Assembly: GCF_001638985.1 (NCBI RefSeq)
Contig: NW_017265146.1
Span: 806,001 to 870,000, forward strand
Direction: 5' to 3'
From: Phycomyces blakesleeanus NRRL 1555(-)
Lineage: Eukaryota; Mucoromycota; Mucoromycetes; Mucorales; Phycomycetaceae
Length of the DNA: 64,000 nt
Part shown: one piece after another, positions 1 through 11,585 of the stretch
Layout: each line of letters starts with the position of its first letter
Numbering within the stretch: the first letter of the stretch is position 1
Notes under the pieces: generated by a model
Told to the model about the DNA's origin: nothing
Databases searched by the model: none
The model's input: the letters and a program-made list of their open reading frames with translations, nothing else
Position numbers and translations under genes: made by a program

Positions 1-876
1 CCGCATTGTTTGTACTTTCAGCGAGGACGATGCAAAAATGAAAGCTGCATTTTCCCTCATGTCAGTGTAAGTCCTGACGCTCCTGTGTGCAAGCTTTTTG
101 CATTGGAAGGATACTGTCCCAAAGGATTGGAATGCCATTCCAAGCATGTACATGTGTGTCCTGAATTTGCCGAGACAGCAAAGTGCTCAAATGCAAACTG
201 CCGTCTACCTCATGTGGCCCAAAGTACTTCCAAAGATAAGCATGCAAAGGGTGGTGGAAGTCGCAAGGCTTCAGGTGTCCTTAGACCAGGACAGTGGATG
301 AGCAATGATTACTTCCACACCCAGCGTAAGAAGAAAGCCGAGCAGAGAAAAATGGAAGGAAGTAATAATAGTAGTAAGGAAGCTGAACCCGAGATTCAAT
401 CCGAAGAACAACAGCGTCCGGAAGAAGACGAAGGCTATGTGCCACTATTTGATGATGAAGATGATGATGATGGTGCATGGTTCCAGAAATTGAATGATAA
501 TGAAGCTCCCGAATCACTAAGATTCAGTGACAGAGAAGAAAGTGAGAGTGAAGATGAAGATGAAGATGGAACTGATGACGAGCTCGAAAGCGGGAGTGAA
601 GAGGGAATAGAAGCCGAATACATGGAAGAAGACGACGAGCTTGATACCGTAGAAAACCCTGACAACGAAATCGAAGAAGGGGAATTTGAAGAATATGAAT
701 ATGAAGTTGAAGATGAAGATAAGCATGAAGATGAAGATGAAGACATTGCCATAGACGACAATACGCAATTTGAAGACAGTGTTGAACATGTTGATCAAGG
801 TAACGAGAGTGACGAGAGTGACGACGATAGCCTCTTTGTCGATGCAGAATCAGATTTAGGAACTATGACGTTGTAG
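1..876 (+). CDS. CCCH-type zinc finger protein, ZC3H3-like, 5' truncated by window edge
   Basis: The frame is open from base 1 (P-H-C-L-Y-F-Q...) to TAG at 874-876, so the start lies outside the window. About 291 C-terminal residues are present. They begin with CCCH fingers spaced roughly C-x7-C-x4-C-x3-H, in order CLYFQRGRCKNESCIFPH, then one around VCKLFALEGYCPKGLECHSKH, then one around VCPEFAETAKCSNANCRLPH. Tandem fingers of this spacing are known from the ZC3H3 family, which acts in nuclear mRNA 3'-end processing and export; the RNA-binding role here is inferred from that family. The rest is a long Asp/Glu-rich acidic tail (about residues 120-280). No intron is seen. AATAAA-like sequence lies at about 956-967. 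It converges on the minus-strand gene that ends at 996. Other CCCH proteins remain possible because the N-terminus is missing. Confidence 0.85.
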   Translation, partial: PHCLYFQRGRCKNESCIFPHVSVSPDAPVCKLFALEGYCPKGLECHSKHVHVCPEFAETAKCSNANCRLPHVAQSTSKDKHAKGGGSRKASGVLRPGQWMSNDYFHTQRKKKAEQRKMEGSNNSSKEAEPEIQSEEQQRPEEDEGYVPLFDDEDDDDGAWFQKLNDNEAPESLRFSDREESESEDEDEDGTDDELESGSEEGIEAEYMEEDDELDTVENPDNEIEEGEFEEYEYEVEDEDKHEDEDEDIAIDDNTQFEDSVEHVDQGNESDESDDDSLFVDAESDLGTMTL

Positions 877-995
877 AGTAGTGGCTTTTAGGAGCCTCTC
901 TAGGGAAAAGGCAGTACATATCTGAAGCATTCAAGCATTTCATTACAATCATCAAAAAATAAATAAACGATACCTTTTTTTTTCCTTTAAATGAT

Positions 996-2510
996 TTATT
1001 GCAAAGTTAGAGGATGTTCTAGTGTGGTATTATGAGGGGAGGGCTTGGAATTGAGTGTCATGGTGTCTACGTTGTGGCCCTCAAGGTCATACGTATTCCA
1101 GGAAAGACTCCAGGTATCGTGAAGTTGGTTTGGTGGTTCAAACTCAAGGAGTACATAATGAAAATCCAGGATAGATGCTTCATACATACCCCATTCAACA
1201 ACTCTCTCAAAGTCGAGATCACCACCAGCACCACCAATAATTGCGTAACTAATACCATTTCGTTCTCCTCGTTCATAGTTGTGTTGGTGTCCTGAAATGA
1301 CCAGATCGACATTGTACTTCTCAAACAAGGGTACAAATCTATTCTTTACAAATGCTCCCCACTCACTCTGGCGCAAGTTAAACCAGGCATCCGGCTCCCA
1401 ATACTCAAGGAAAGGAGGCACATGGACGACGACTAATCGAAATGCTGCAGATTGGGATTCTTCGCTGGCCAGCTCCTGCTGTAACCATTCGTCTTGTTGT
1501 TTCCAGTCTAAATTGCTGTCGAGCACACAAAACCGGATGGCACCATTTGCCAGCGAAAATGCATACCATGGATCCTTGTTAGAGCTTGTACGTGTGTACT
1601 GGTATTCGAAGCGTGGATCATGATCATGGTTTCCATGAGCGTATATCATCGGCGCTCGTTGTCCAAGCCCAAAATATGTCAACGGAGCTAAGAAATCAGT
1701 CTGCCACTGTCGTAACGACGAGTATTTTTGCACTGCATCACCAGCATGCAAAAGATAATGAGGGGCCTTATGTCGACTAATCTGCCGCAATAATGTCACA
1801 AAACTTTTCAAGCCAAATTGGTTATCTGCCATTGCTGCAATACGGATAGGTTCCTTTGTTCCTGTTACATGCCACTTAAATTCCTGGTCACTCACAAGTG
1901 TGCGAGTCTGTTTACTTCCGTCTCTTGTGTGGTATTCGATACGGTAGGCAAATGTGGAGGTAGTGTTCAGGGGCCCGATGGTGGCTTTATAAAGAGTGTG
2001 GTAATCATCGAGAATCAAGGGTGCAATCACTTGATGCTGTTGTTGCTGTTGTTGTCTAAGATGATGAGCATCCTCCTTATTGTACCATGAGATGATCATG
2101 TCTTTGGTGTCTGTTCCACAGTTTGTCTCCCACACAACCTGGATGTGATGAGTGTCTTGAACAAATAATACCGGGTCTTTTCGTAAAACTCCACAGGGGA
2201 ACCAGCCCCGGTCAAAAAGTGTATTTTCTAACTTGATTCGAACAAAGGCTCCATAGATCTGGATCGTGCTCACGAAGGAGAGGCAAAAAATAATAGAAAT
2301 GAATCCAATCAGGCAAATTAATAGTGGATGCCGAGCCCATTGTCGGTGCCACCAGTTACTCAAACGAAGAAATAGTCGAGATCTACTGTCCATTGGAGTC
2401 ATTAAAGACTGGCGAATTTTGGAGCGGTCATCTTCATAAGGGTACGGAGATGTCGGTTGTTTGTGGTGAAATGAGACCGATGAGTACGGCTCATAATTTA
2501 GTTGGGACAT
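996..2510 (-). CDS. Membrane-anchored purple-acid-phosphatase-like metallophosphoesterase
   Basis: A single-exon frame of 504 aa. Residues about 62-84 are strongly hydrophobic after a basic stretch (RLSNWWHRQWARH), which fits a type II signal anchor with the catalytic part in the secretory lumen or outside. An N-terminal beta-rich region (around VVWETNCGTDT... to ...YRIEYHTRDG) resembles the fibronectin-like domain of purple acid phosphatases. The calcineurin-like metal motifs follow in order: MADNQ, HAGDAVQ, HGNHDHD, VVHVPP and SGHQHNYERG, covering the dinuclear metal ligands. Expected activity is phosphomonoester hydrolysis; the substrate cannot be told. A short CAG-type poly-Gln run (about residues 153-159) is present. 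The ATG at 2508-2510 is the first in frame and keeps the anchor. Convergent with the CCCH gene. Confidence 0.88.
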   Translation of the reverse strand: MSQLNYEPYSSVSFHHKQPTSPYPYEDDRSKIRQSLMTPMDSRSRLFLRLSNWWHRQWARHPLLICLIGFISIIFCLSFVSTIQIYGAFVRIKLENTLFDRGWFPCGVLRKDPVLFVQDTHHIQVVWETNCGTDTKDMIISWYNKEDAHHLRQQQQQQHQVIAPLILDDYHTLYKATIGPLNTTSTFAYRIEYHTRDGSKQTRTLVSDQEFKWHVTGTKEPIRIAAMADNQFGLKSFVTLLRQISRHKAPHYLLHAGDAVQKYSSLRQWQTDFLAPLTYFGLGQRAPMIYAHGNHDHDPRFEYQYTRTSSNKDPWYAFSLANGAIRFCVLDSNLDWKQQDEWLQQELASEESQSAAFRLVVVHVPPFLEYWEPDAWFNLRQSEWGAFVKNRFVPLFEKYNVDLVISGHQHNYERGERNGISYAIIGGAGGDLDFERVVEWGMYEASILDFHYVLLEFEPPNQLHDTWSLSWNTYDLEGHNVDTMTLNSKPSPHNTTLEHPLTLQ

Positions 2511-4294
2511 TACTTATACAATTGGATGATTAGAGAAAAAATTGTTCTCTCATAAAAACAAAATAAAAAAAGAAAATGTTGGACAAGGAAGAATCGTATG
2601 TGAATAAATCTGTATTATTATTATTTTTTAGAATAAGCTAAAATTAAATCCATAAATAAAGCAATATTATGATCCACAAGAATATGGTTTATATTCTACA
2701 CTGTCAATAATAATGATAATATCACTACTATTACTGGTATCATAACGTTGGCTTATTAAAATATTTTATTACAAATTTATCCCTAGTATATTTTAAACAT
2801 ATTTTTTTGAAAGATATTAAGGCATTCTTTACAAGTATTATTTATTTATTTGCTTATTTTGTGTATGTGTGTAAATGTACTTGGATTTTTAAACATTGCT
2901 AATAACTGATCAAGAAGCCTGTTCCTAATAAACCAAGTTAAAAAAAGAAAAAATAAAAGCTAAAATAATTTTAAATTCTAGGTTGATAAAAATGATATGA
3001 GTTGTGTACGCATAAACGCAATATCCTTGCATAAGTGGTCTCACCTAAGAACATCTATTTATTATTTTCTTAAATTCGTACAAATCGGGGAAATTAATGC
3101 ACACTAGAGGTATAGTGTAAAAGCTGCTTTATTATTATTTTAGGCGTTTTTGCAATATTCTAGCTTGTTGGATCAAGCTGACAATATTCATTAAAGAAGA
3201 TAGTAAAAGAACATAAATAATATTAAAAATTTAGTTTTTTTTTTTTTCAAAAAAAAAATTAAAAAAAGAATGAATATCAATTCGCCTGATAGTCTAGATG
3301 TTTAATAATAACATTAACCCATAATTCATAAAAAGGCCACTAAGTATAACTGTATCCAATAACCTGACTGTACTTAAACTTGCCCAATTCACAACCAAGG
3401 AAGCTTTACTTCCGATAATAGGAGGTTCTGCATTTGCTTGCAAAATACTTCTCAAGAACAACACACTTTTTAAATGAAGTACTAGAATTTTATATTTTTT
3501 CTACATTGATCACCACAAAAAAAACAGACCCAAAATGTGAGACGGAATTAAAGTGATTTATATATATTTTTTATATACACATATATCTCTTTCGTTCTCT
3601 GGTCTTCTTCGGAAATCATCAATTTTATTTTTATTCGCTAATTTCTAGACTACTTATTCACCCACACAAAATTGAAGGGTGGTCAATTGAATGCCTTTTC
3701 TTTTTCTTCTTTTTTTAAACCAATTAGGATTAATTACTAACATTGTTTTGAAAGTAAAAATAAAATTAAACGAAATACGAAAAAGAATGATAAAAATCTA
3801 CAATTTGAAAAGCTTACAATTCAAGAATCCAAGGCATATTTTTTTATTATTACTACTACTGTATAGTATGTGAAAATGTCAAGAATTGCATTGGAGTCTT
3901 CTTTTTCTTCTTCTTTTTAAAAAGAAGCAAAATGAATAAGCCACGCATGAAGCACTGTTTTTTTGTAATTACCTTAATCAAGGCAATTAAAATATGGAAA
4001 TAAAGATCCTTTTTTGATCTATATATCTTTATCAAAAAATAAATACATTATATATTAATATCAGCCTTTTCTTTTTTTTTCTTTGACAATTCGTATAACC
4101 AAAGAATAAGGTAACAATGGAAATAATAATGGAAATAGCTATCTAAAAGATTCAATTACAAAAGAAAGAAAGAAAATGCTTGATATTAGATTTTAATTTT
4201 TCTAGTTAAACTCTACTGAAACTTGAAAGGTCACCTGTGAACAGTTAAAAATTGAACGAATTTTTATATATGTACTAGAGCTCTACATCATAGA
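2511..4294. other. AT-rich intergenic spacer
   Basis: No convincing coding frame on either strand. The stretch is dominated by oligo-A/oligo-T runs, including a T-run/A-run junction near 3235-3265. The 5' flank of the phosphatase gene (minus strand) starts at 2511. Confidence 0.6.
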
Positions 4295-5244
4295 TAGTAA
4301 AAAACAAGACCAAAATGATTTAGTTATTTTTTTAAAAAAAAAAAAAAAACACACATATCAAAGTGCAATATTATATGTGAAATCCAACTATTTAATTTTC
4401 ACTTGCCGACCTTTTTTTGCTACTTTATTTGTAGCACATAAAAAATAGACCGTTTAGTAAGATTTTTTTCTAAAGTAAGCTGTTAAGTCCGAAGTGATAA
4501 AATTTTGCTTTTTTGATTATACGACATTAGGAGAAATACAAGATTGAAACACCGTCGCATTTTTTTTTGTGTAGGAGAATTGCTAGCCTCACAAAAATGC
4601 CACGCTCCCAGGTGTTTTTAAATTACTAAAAACAGCTTAGACCGTTTGAGTTCCAAAAATGCTCTACAATCTACCAAAAAGACTGGGCATTTGAAATTTA
4701 AATTAATTATTTTATTTTACTTTACTTTTTTGCTTTTTTATAAGCTTTCAATTAGTTTTTGATTTTTTATTATTATTTTATAACAAGTAATTGACCCTCT
4801 TATTCCAACTATAATTTTATTTAAATATTATACTGTATTGCAATTAAGGTATTTGGGATTGATTTTGGATTAGTATCTCAATTTTAGAAAAAATAGATAC
4901 TGTGAGAGTGTTATCTATTAAAAAAAAATAAAAAAATATACGAGATGTTCGGAACTAATCTTGGGTTAGTATCTTAAGATTAGAAAAATTAGATACTGTG
5001 AGAGTGTTGTTTATTAAAGATAGAATAATATGTTTATATATATCAATCGATAAAGACCTTTTTCTTACTATTCAATTTGCCTCTCTTAACATTTGTACTT
5101 CCGCTGTGCCACGTCTGGTACTCAAAATCCACCCACACACACACATAAATCCACACACGCACACATAAATATACCCAGGCACGCAAATCCACCCAGACAC
5201 ACACAAATCCACACACACACATAAATTTACTCAAACATACACTC
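4295..5244. repeat. Dispersed 0.95 kb repeat, copy 1
   Basis: Starts at TAGTAAAAAACAAGACC and is almost identical to 19820-20750, with scattered substitutions, a 19 bp gap in the CA-rich part and a small indel near 5055. It is non-coding. Inside are an imperfect tandem duplication of about 90 bp (4856-4922 and 4947-5018, both containing AGATACTGTGAGAGTGTT) and a CA-rich microsatellite with ACCCACACAC-type units at about 5131-5225. The similarity stops at a TA dinucleotide where a MITE sits in this copy. Class unknown: no terminal repeats or coding capacity were found. Confidence 0.85.
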
Positions 5245-5375
5245 TTTCCGGAAATTATTGGTGCAAAAATAAAAATAAATTTGGTGCAATTTTCTACCAT
5301 TTCTCTGCTTAATTCATCTTTTTTGGTGCATTTGGTGCATTCCATTTTTGCACCAAATAATTTCTGGAAAGAGTG
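5240..5375. mobile_element. Tc1/mariner-type MITE, 136 bp
   Basis: The ends are inverted repeats of about 31 bp: CACTCTTTCCGGAAATTATT... on the left and the complement of CACTCTTTCCAGAAATTATT... on the right, with one mismatch and one indel. TA dinucleotides flank it (5238-5239 and 5376-5377), as expected for a TA target-site duplication. There is no coding capacity. It interrupts the right edge of the dispersed repeat. Family assignment rests on the TA duplication and size only. Confidence 0.82.
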
Positions 5376-5377
5376 TA

Positions 5378-6047
5378 GATAATGCTATGCGAAGTAAATG
5401 TTAATGTGAAGAGGATGAATGAAATATAAATGTATAATCATAATGGTTCTCTTATCTGCCAGGTTTTATTACAAACAATAGAGCCCAACTACAGAAAGAC
5501 ATATCAATAGCCGATATTCATAAATAGAGTACTTGAATTAAAGCATAATTTAATGAGACTCTTGCAAACTCTCCTGCCAATCCCCCAAAAAACTACTAAA
5601 TTCATCATGTATGGTTTTGTTTTATAAAGCAAAACAAAGTAAATTAAGAGAGTTTAATCCCTTTAACAAAACTATCAGAGCTTGATAAACGCTGTATTTC
5701 TCTTAGCACCAGTCTATATCTAAGTTTAAATCCTAAATCAAAAGAATTTTCTTTAGGTGTAGACTGTTAGATATTAAGTGTGAAGTAATTCTTATTTCTG
5801 ACTGGACAATTTCAGTTTTAAAATCGAAACATTGAAAACTAATGAGACACCTTTATAATAAGAATATATGGAATAAAAATATGAGGATCACAAAAAGAAA
5901 ACTTAGTAAGAGGGATTATGCTTCTGGCTAAACATTGTGCTTTATGCTATTAATGTACAAAAGTCACTGAATTCATAATTTGTATCACAATACTTTATTA
6001 TATTCTTTGATATGATTCTAGCTGTGCCCACACAAGTTTCTTTGGCA
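5378..6047. other. Intergenic 3' flank of the split F-box gene
   Basis: AT-rich sequence with no supported gene on either strand; it lies downstream of the F-box stop codon at 6048-6050. Confidence 0.5.
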
Positions 6048-6270
6048 CTAATACTGAATATTACTGTTCTCTGCATATCCACACATTAATGTCGCATATC
6101 CTTGAGCAGGATTCCATTTATATTGTCTGTTGGGATCGTTTCTGTCAGAAATACAAATGCTCTGCGTCGTATCAGAAAGCACGTTGTCCCGGTAGTTGTC
6201 AAAGTATTCTTGGATGAGGTCTAATTCAGGATGCTTTAGGAGGTAATAATCCGGATCTTTTACAGAATAT
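6048..6270 (-). pseudogene. 3' end of F-box/LRR gene, cut off by LINE insertion
   Basis: Read on the minus strand from the target-site duplication, the frame continues the upstream F-box gene: after ...RSYSVKD it reads PDYYLLKHPELDLIQ..., and it ends ...QGYATLMCGYAENSNIQY before TAG at 6048-6050. This tail aligns by eye with the C-termini of the two neighbouring F-box paralogues (CRGYAEFRCGHIAKYN and CEGYVELTCGSINEYR). Joining 11602-13199 to 6048-6270, with one duplication copy kept, gives 1821 nt, exactly 607 codons without a stop. That is the same length as the decayed neighbour at 14709-16529. This segment is no longer contiguous with its promoter and start codon. Confidence 0.88.
6256..6270. 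repeat. LINE copy 1 target-site duplication, 3' side
   Basis: TCTTTTACAGAATAT (plus strand) occurs here and again at 11587-11601, exactly flanking the element. A perfect 15 bp match of host coding sequence marks target-primed insertion. Confidence 0.93.
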
Positions 6271-6414
6271 TTTTTTTTGTAAGGAGGCTGGGCCTCAGAA
6301 ATTTTATTGAGCTTAACAATTCTAAGAGGAAGAGGAAGTCACAATCCTGTTTTTGGGTTTTATATTTTCTATGTGTTTTTGGGTTTTTAAATTATATGTA
6401 AAATGAGTGAGTAG

Positions 6415-9400
6415 CTAGTCTGAAAGAGGCAGGGATAGTTCCGCATGAAAACGGGTGACAAGAGAAGCAGCAGTGACAAGGACTGATGTACTCAGGAAAG
6501 GAGCATCGTCAAACACAAAGGACCAGTGATGGCGCCAGATTGCGAGGAGGATACAGCTGACAAGAGAAACGGCGGGAATGTCTGGAGTGAGGGATGGTGG
6601 GAGACGGAAGGAAAAAAGAGCAGAATGAATGTCTTGCGTGGAGGGCACGTTGCCAAAATGGGTTGACCAAAAAATAGTCCAGGCGGAGAACTTTGGGGGA
6701 CAAGTGAACAGAAAGTGAGATGTAGATTCCTTGATGTCACCGCATATGGGGCAGGACCCGTCAGGAAAGATGGTAGGGACAGTTTGGTGTAGAACGGAGC
6801 GACACGACAGCTTGTTGTGAAGAGCGCGGAACCATAAAGAACGGACAGAATGGTGGATGGGAGCGGACCAGAACGTGCGCCATTGGTGGGTGTGGAGAGG
6901 AGGGACAGGGTTGTCTGGGGACGGGGTGCAAAGGGTGCGGAACGTTTTGGGTGAGAATGGTTTGCGAGGTATTATGGGAAACATACTGGTGAGGAAGGGG
7001 CTGGGGTCCACATGCGACACAATGGGAGAGGAAGGTGGAGGAAGGAGACCATCAAGCAAGGAATGTGGGAGAAGAGAGCGGAAGAAGAAAGGTTGTAAAA
7101 GAACGGAATGGTTGTCGACTTGACGGAAGAACTTAGTGATGATGCGAGGGGATTGGGGACGCTCGGGTCTTGTTCGACGACGAAGTACTTGCAATGAATC
7201 ATCTACGACAAAAGCGTCAGTGACGAGAAGATGCCGCCAAGTCCGTGGTATGAGAGAGGAGGGTAGGCAGATAGAGGGGAGAGGCAAGGAGAGGCATGTG
7301 GGGTGGTTAATAGAAACGGAGTCAAAGGAGTGTGGCAGGAGATCAATGGCAGCAAATATGTTTCTGAAAACACTGTCAATATGGCGGAAAGGTAGAGGAC
7401 GAAGATCAGGGGAAAGTAAAGGTAGACGAGGATCCGGGATCCCAGAAAAGGACCGAAGAAGGAAGGACAACCAAGGAAGGACCAGACCGGATCGACCAAA
7501 CGGGGAACGGACAAGAGGGAGAAGCCAACGAAGTTGTAGAGCAGATTGCTGTATAATCGGATCGAGAACCCCAAGTCCACCAGATATGGATGGGAGGCAT
7601 AATGTGGCAAGCTTGATTGGAGGGAACATACGATGTTGAAGAAATTGTCCCATGGCTGATCGTATCTTGGACATGAAGGCAACAGGGACAGATATCACTC
7701 GAAGAACATGCCATAGTTTGGAGAGGATGAGAGTGTTTAGAACGGTGGCACGGCCACGGATTGAGAGAGAGCGTGAGAGATGAATATGACAGGCGGATTG
7801 GATTTTGGTGAGAAGAGAGGAACAGAAGGAGTCGCGTTGTATGATGGATGTGTAAAGTGGGAAGCCAAGGTAAATGAGTGGAAGTGGAGAGCGTTTATCA
7901 TGACAGTCCACAATTTGAAACTGTTGTAGGATGTCTTGCCAGGACGACAGAGGGCAACCGGACAGGGACAGGGCTTGTGTTTTGTGCATGTTGATACGGG
8001 CATGGGATGCGTTGGCATAAGTGTTTAAGTGGACTTGGAGGCGGGAAAGACTAGGAGGATTGGGGAGGAACACAAGGAGGTCGTCGGCGTAGGCAAGGAA
8101 CTTGATGGCTTGTGGTGGGAGGAGTGGTGACGGAATTCGTGGGTTAGGGTCTGTGGGGGAAGGAACGGTGGGTGGTGAGATGGACGGTGTGTAGCCAGGG
8201 AATTCAGGATCGTGAAGGAGACGGCAAAGGAGTGGTTCGAAGGCAAGGTCGAAAAGGACTGGAGAGAGAGGGTCCCCATAACGCAAACCACGAGATTGAG
8301 AGAGAGAGCGAGAAATATGGCCATTGACATTGACGGTAATGTTAGTGGAAAAAAAAGGGAGCATATGGATGAGATGAGAGATTGGGGGAAGTGAAAGTGA
8401 GTGAGAACCTGTCGCAGGTAATCTGGATGAACTCTATCATAGGCCTTCTCCTGATCAAGTAACAGTCCTATGTCAGAGGCATTGGTGAGTCGAGCATTTT
8501 CCATGATGGCTTTGGTCAGGATTCCATTGTCTGCAATAAACCGTCCACGGACAAATCCAGTTTGGTATGCGGAAACAAGAGAGCTGGCTGCAGGAATCAT
8601 GCGGTCGTTGACAAGGCGGGTGAATACTTTGGCGTCGGCATTAATGAGAGCTATGGGTCTCCAGTTCTTGAGAGAGGACAGGTCTCCTTTCTTGGGAAGA
8701 AGGATAACACATGTCGATTGCCAGGAAGTAGGGAATACCCCAAGATGGAGGGCATTATTGTAAACGGCGGAAGTGAGGTTGGTGTACATGGGATGGTCGA
8801 TGAGGAGTCGGAGGATTTCATAGGGTATGCCGTCTGGGCCGGGGCTACTGGACTTAGGGGAGCGAGTGGTGCCAGCGCGGATGTCGGTTATTGTGAAAGG
8901 GGCAGTGAGTTGATCATGGATGGAGTCAGAGAGGCGAAGGTCAGGGGGAAGGTTGTCTAGCAAATCTGAAACTGCGGGCGGTTGGATGGGATCAGCTGTG
9001 TACAAAACCTCATAAAAGGCTGCAGCAGCATCAGTCATGTCCGTTGCGTCAGTGCAGACGTGGTCGGTGGTAGGGTGGCGGGGAGAGGTGATGGTGGTAC
9101 GGGATTGACGGGTAGTGACAGTTCGTTTCAAATAACCAGCAGAACATTCACCTTGTTCTCGCCAGTGTTTACCGGCACGAAGAGCTAGTATCTCGACTTG
9201 TTCGGTTTGGAGAGACTGTATTTGACGTTCGAGGTGAGGAAGTTGCGGAATGGTCGAAGGGTCAGGATGTTGGCGGAGGAGATGGTTGCGTTTGGCGTGT
9301 AGTTTGCGTTCTTGGTCAGCAAGGGTGCGGCGAGGACGACGAGAAAAAGCGAGGGCGAATTGGGCGATTTTGGATTTGATCCAGTCCCACTGGTCTTGTA

Positions 9401-10238
9401 TAGAGCCTATGTGGGGAAGCTGGGGAGAGAGAGATGAAAGAAGATTATCGAGTTCCTCACAAAAGGAAGGGTTGAGAGCAAGGCGTGGGTTGGCACGCCA
9501 AAGTCCCTTGCCAATTTGTTGGGTCATAGTAAAGCGAAATGTCACCTTCACAAGATAGTGATCCGACCATAAAGGTTGGATGTATGTTACAGAGGAAGAC
9601 ATTATGGATGGGGCGATATCGGGGGAAGCATAAATATAGTCTAGGCACGAAGAGAAAGATCCTCTTTGAAATGTAGGGAGGGGGGACGCACCTGTTGGAG
9701 TGACACAGTCATGTAGATTAGATCGCACAAACTGAAGCCATTCACGTGGGGCCTTTGGGGTGCGAGTTGTGGGTGTGGTTGTAGAGGGCAGAGAGTTATA
9801 GTTAAGGTCACCCAAAAGAATAAATCGGGAGGGGAGAGGTGGGATAAAGTGAGGGTTGTTGAGAAGTGATGTAAGAAAATTATGTCTATGGCTTGGGGTG
9901 GATGGGGCATATACAACGCAGATACGGATGGGGGGGAAGAGATTGTTGGAGTGAGTGACAGTAGCTGTAATGCTGCGACCACACATGGTGAATAAGGGGT
10001 CAGTAAACATTAGAAAGGGGGAAAGAGAGACTAGGCCGCAATGGGGCGACCATAATGTAGATGAGGAACGGAATTGATGTTGGAAGGTCTGTTGAAGAGC
10101 TTCTGTGGTGGCATGGGTTTCTTGGAGGGCGAGTATGTCGAGATGTTGGGAGCGGAGGTATCGAATAAATAAGGATCGTCTTTGGGGGTCTTGCAATTTT
10201 GCAAGCCCTCTACAGTTTAGTGTTCCTATATTGATCAT
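6415..10238 (-). pseudogene. LINE copy 1 ORF2: endonuclease-reverse transcriptase, one frameshift
   Basis: Starts with ATG at 10236-10238, overlapping the ORF1 stop as ATGA. Endonuclease motifs in order: TLNCRG, LQETHA, LGDLNY and WSDHYLV. Reverse transcriptase motifs: LPKKGDLSSLKNWRPIAL, TGFVRGRFIADN, LLLDQEKAYDRV (catalytic Asp) and, after a frame change, RGLRYGDPLSPVLF and AYADDLLVF (catalytic Asp pair). Near the C-terminus CPICGDIKESTSHFLFTC forms a C-x2-C-x8-H-x4-C knuckle of the zf-RVT type. The first frame runs 10238-8025 and the second 8364-6415. The change maps to an A8 run at 8349-8356 (T8 on the sense strand), where one extra T would restore the frame seen in LINE copy 3. All catalytic residues are otherwise present. 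Confidence 0.9.
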
Positions 10239-11585
10239 TGAGGGGGGTTAATATTTTGGTGAACGACAATACCTGTCATAAGTGAGCCATGTTGGTCGTT
10301 GTCAGCATTATCACTGTCGCTAGAGGATTCGGATTCAGCACCGTTTTCGCTGTCTTGAGTATCCATAGCCAAGTTGTCCTTGTTAGGATCATATTCTTGG
10401 TATGGAATGTCACGGTTTGATTTGTCGGTAATGTTTTTCAATGCTGCGCGGAGGACTCATCGGTAAGGGTCATGAGTGGATAGCTGTGCAAGTTCGGCCT
10501 CAATCTCGGCCGCAGACTTGCCCAAGATGTCAAACTGATTAGCAGGCGGTGTACGAGGAGCGGACTTTTTCTTTCGCTTGGGTAGTGCGGGAAGGACAGG
10601 GGGAAGAGTTTGTGTACGGGCGGGGGTGGACTGGGATTCACGACGGGGCTGTTTACGGATGCGTTTGTTACTGGTGTTGTTGTTGGGATGAGGGTTGTTG
10701 ATACGGGGACAGGTTGCCTGAAGGTGGCCGACGGCTTGACAGGCGTGACAAGTGCGAGATTCGATTGGGCGGGTGGGGCAGTCAGCCAGAACGTGGCCCA
10801 TGGCCTTACAGTATCTGCAATGGGGACCCATCTTGGCCCAAGTGCCGAAAACATGACCATAACCTTCGCAGGGAATCTTGTGAACCAGGGGAGAGTAAAC
10901 ACGATCCTGATTAGGTGGGCGTTCCAGGTACACGTAGCCAGATCCAGTAAAGAACCTGTTCTCCAGGTAAATAACGACCTCCTTGATGATGCCGAAAGAG
11001 TAGAGGGAAGAACGGATAAGTTCGTTAAGGCAGGGGCGGGAGAGGCGAGGAAGACCGGTGATGTTGAGATTCATCATCATAACAGAAGACGAAATGGCAC
11101 GGTGAGCGAGAATAACGGAATCTTGGACGACAATGGGTTCGGCACATGCACGATTGCAAAGGGTGTCAGATTCAAGGTAAAAGTTCGACGATGTGTGTGT
11201 TGTTGCGCACAGAGGTAACTTCAGCAAAAGCTTCCTCCTCAGAGAAAGCGGCGTGAATTGCTGTCCAGAAGGCGGCCATGAACGAGTCATCAGATTGGGG
11301 CAGGTCGTAAAAAACAGAGTGGGGGGAAGTACCGAACCGACATTCCGTAGGAATGGCATATGGGTCATCTGAACCAAGTACGCGTTCTATGCGCGTGAGG
11401 GAGCGTTGTTTTTCAGGGTCGACCAAGGAGGCAAAGGTGATGGGAGTGGTAGTAGGTAAAGCATGTGTGGGGGCGTTTGGTTGGGTTGATGGATGTATGT
11501 TAGGTGATAGAGGAGGGAAGTTGTTGTCTCCATAGTGTGGTGACCCTTGTGGGGTCGTTTCCTGTTGGGTAGCGGGAAGAGCCAT
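10235..11585 (-). pseudogene. LINE copy 1 ORF1: Gag-like protein with two CCHC zinc knuckles, frame-disrupted
   Basis: Begins at ATG 11583-11585, the second base of the element. The N-terminal frame ends at 11172 and the middle frame (to 10457) carries the knuckles CRYCKAMGHVLADC and CHACQAVGHLQATC. A one-base frame change lies within about 11189-11220, judged against LINE copy 3, where the equivalent region is continuous. A TGA at 10457-10459 then interrupts an otherwise open frame, which continues to the true end at 10235 through an acidic Ser/Asp tail. RNA binding in an RNP with ORF2 is the family role. Copy 2 has the same lesions at the same places. Confidence 0.85.

Noticed and set aside
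435..798. Ser-rich and Phe/Ile-rich frames on the minus strand within the CCCH gene
   Set aside because: Antisense shadow of the acidic GAA/GAT-rich tail.
4295..5244. Dispersed repeat considered as a solo LTR
   Set aside because: No TG...CA ends, no target-site duplication and no internal retroelement genes found.
5043..5345. 100 aa minus-strand frame across the CA repeat and MITE
   Set aside because: Chance frame through a microsatellite and terminal repeats.
7136..7639. Arg-rich 167 aa frame antisense to LINE ORF2, repeated in copy 2
   Set aside because: Antisense shadow of the reverse transcriptase coding strand. It recurs only because the element does.
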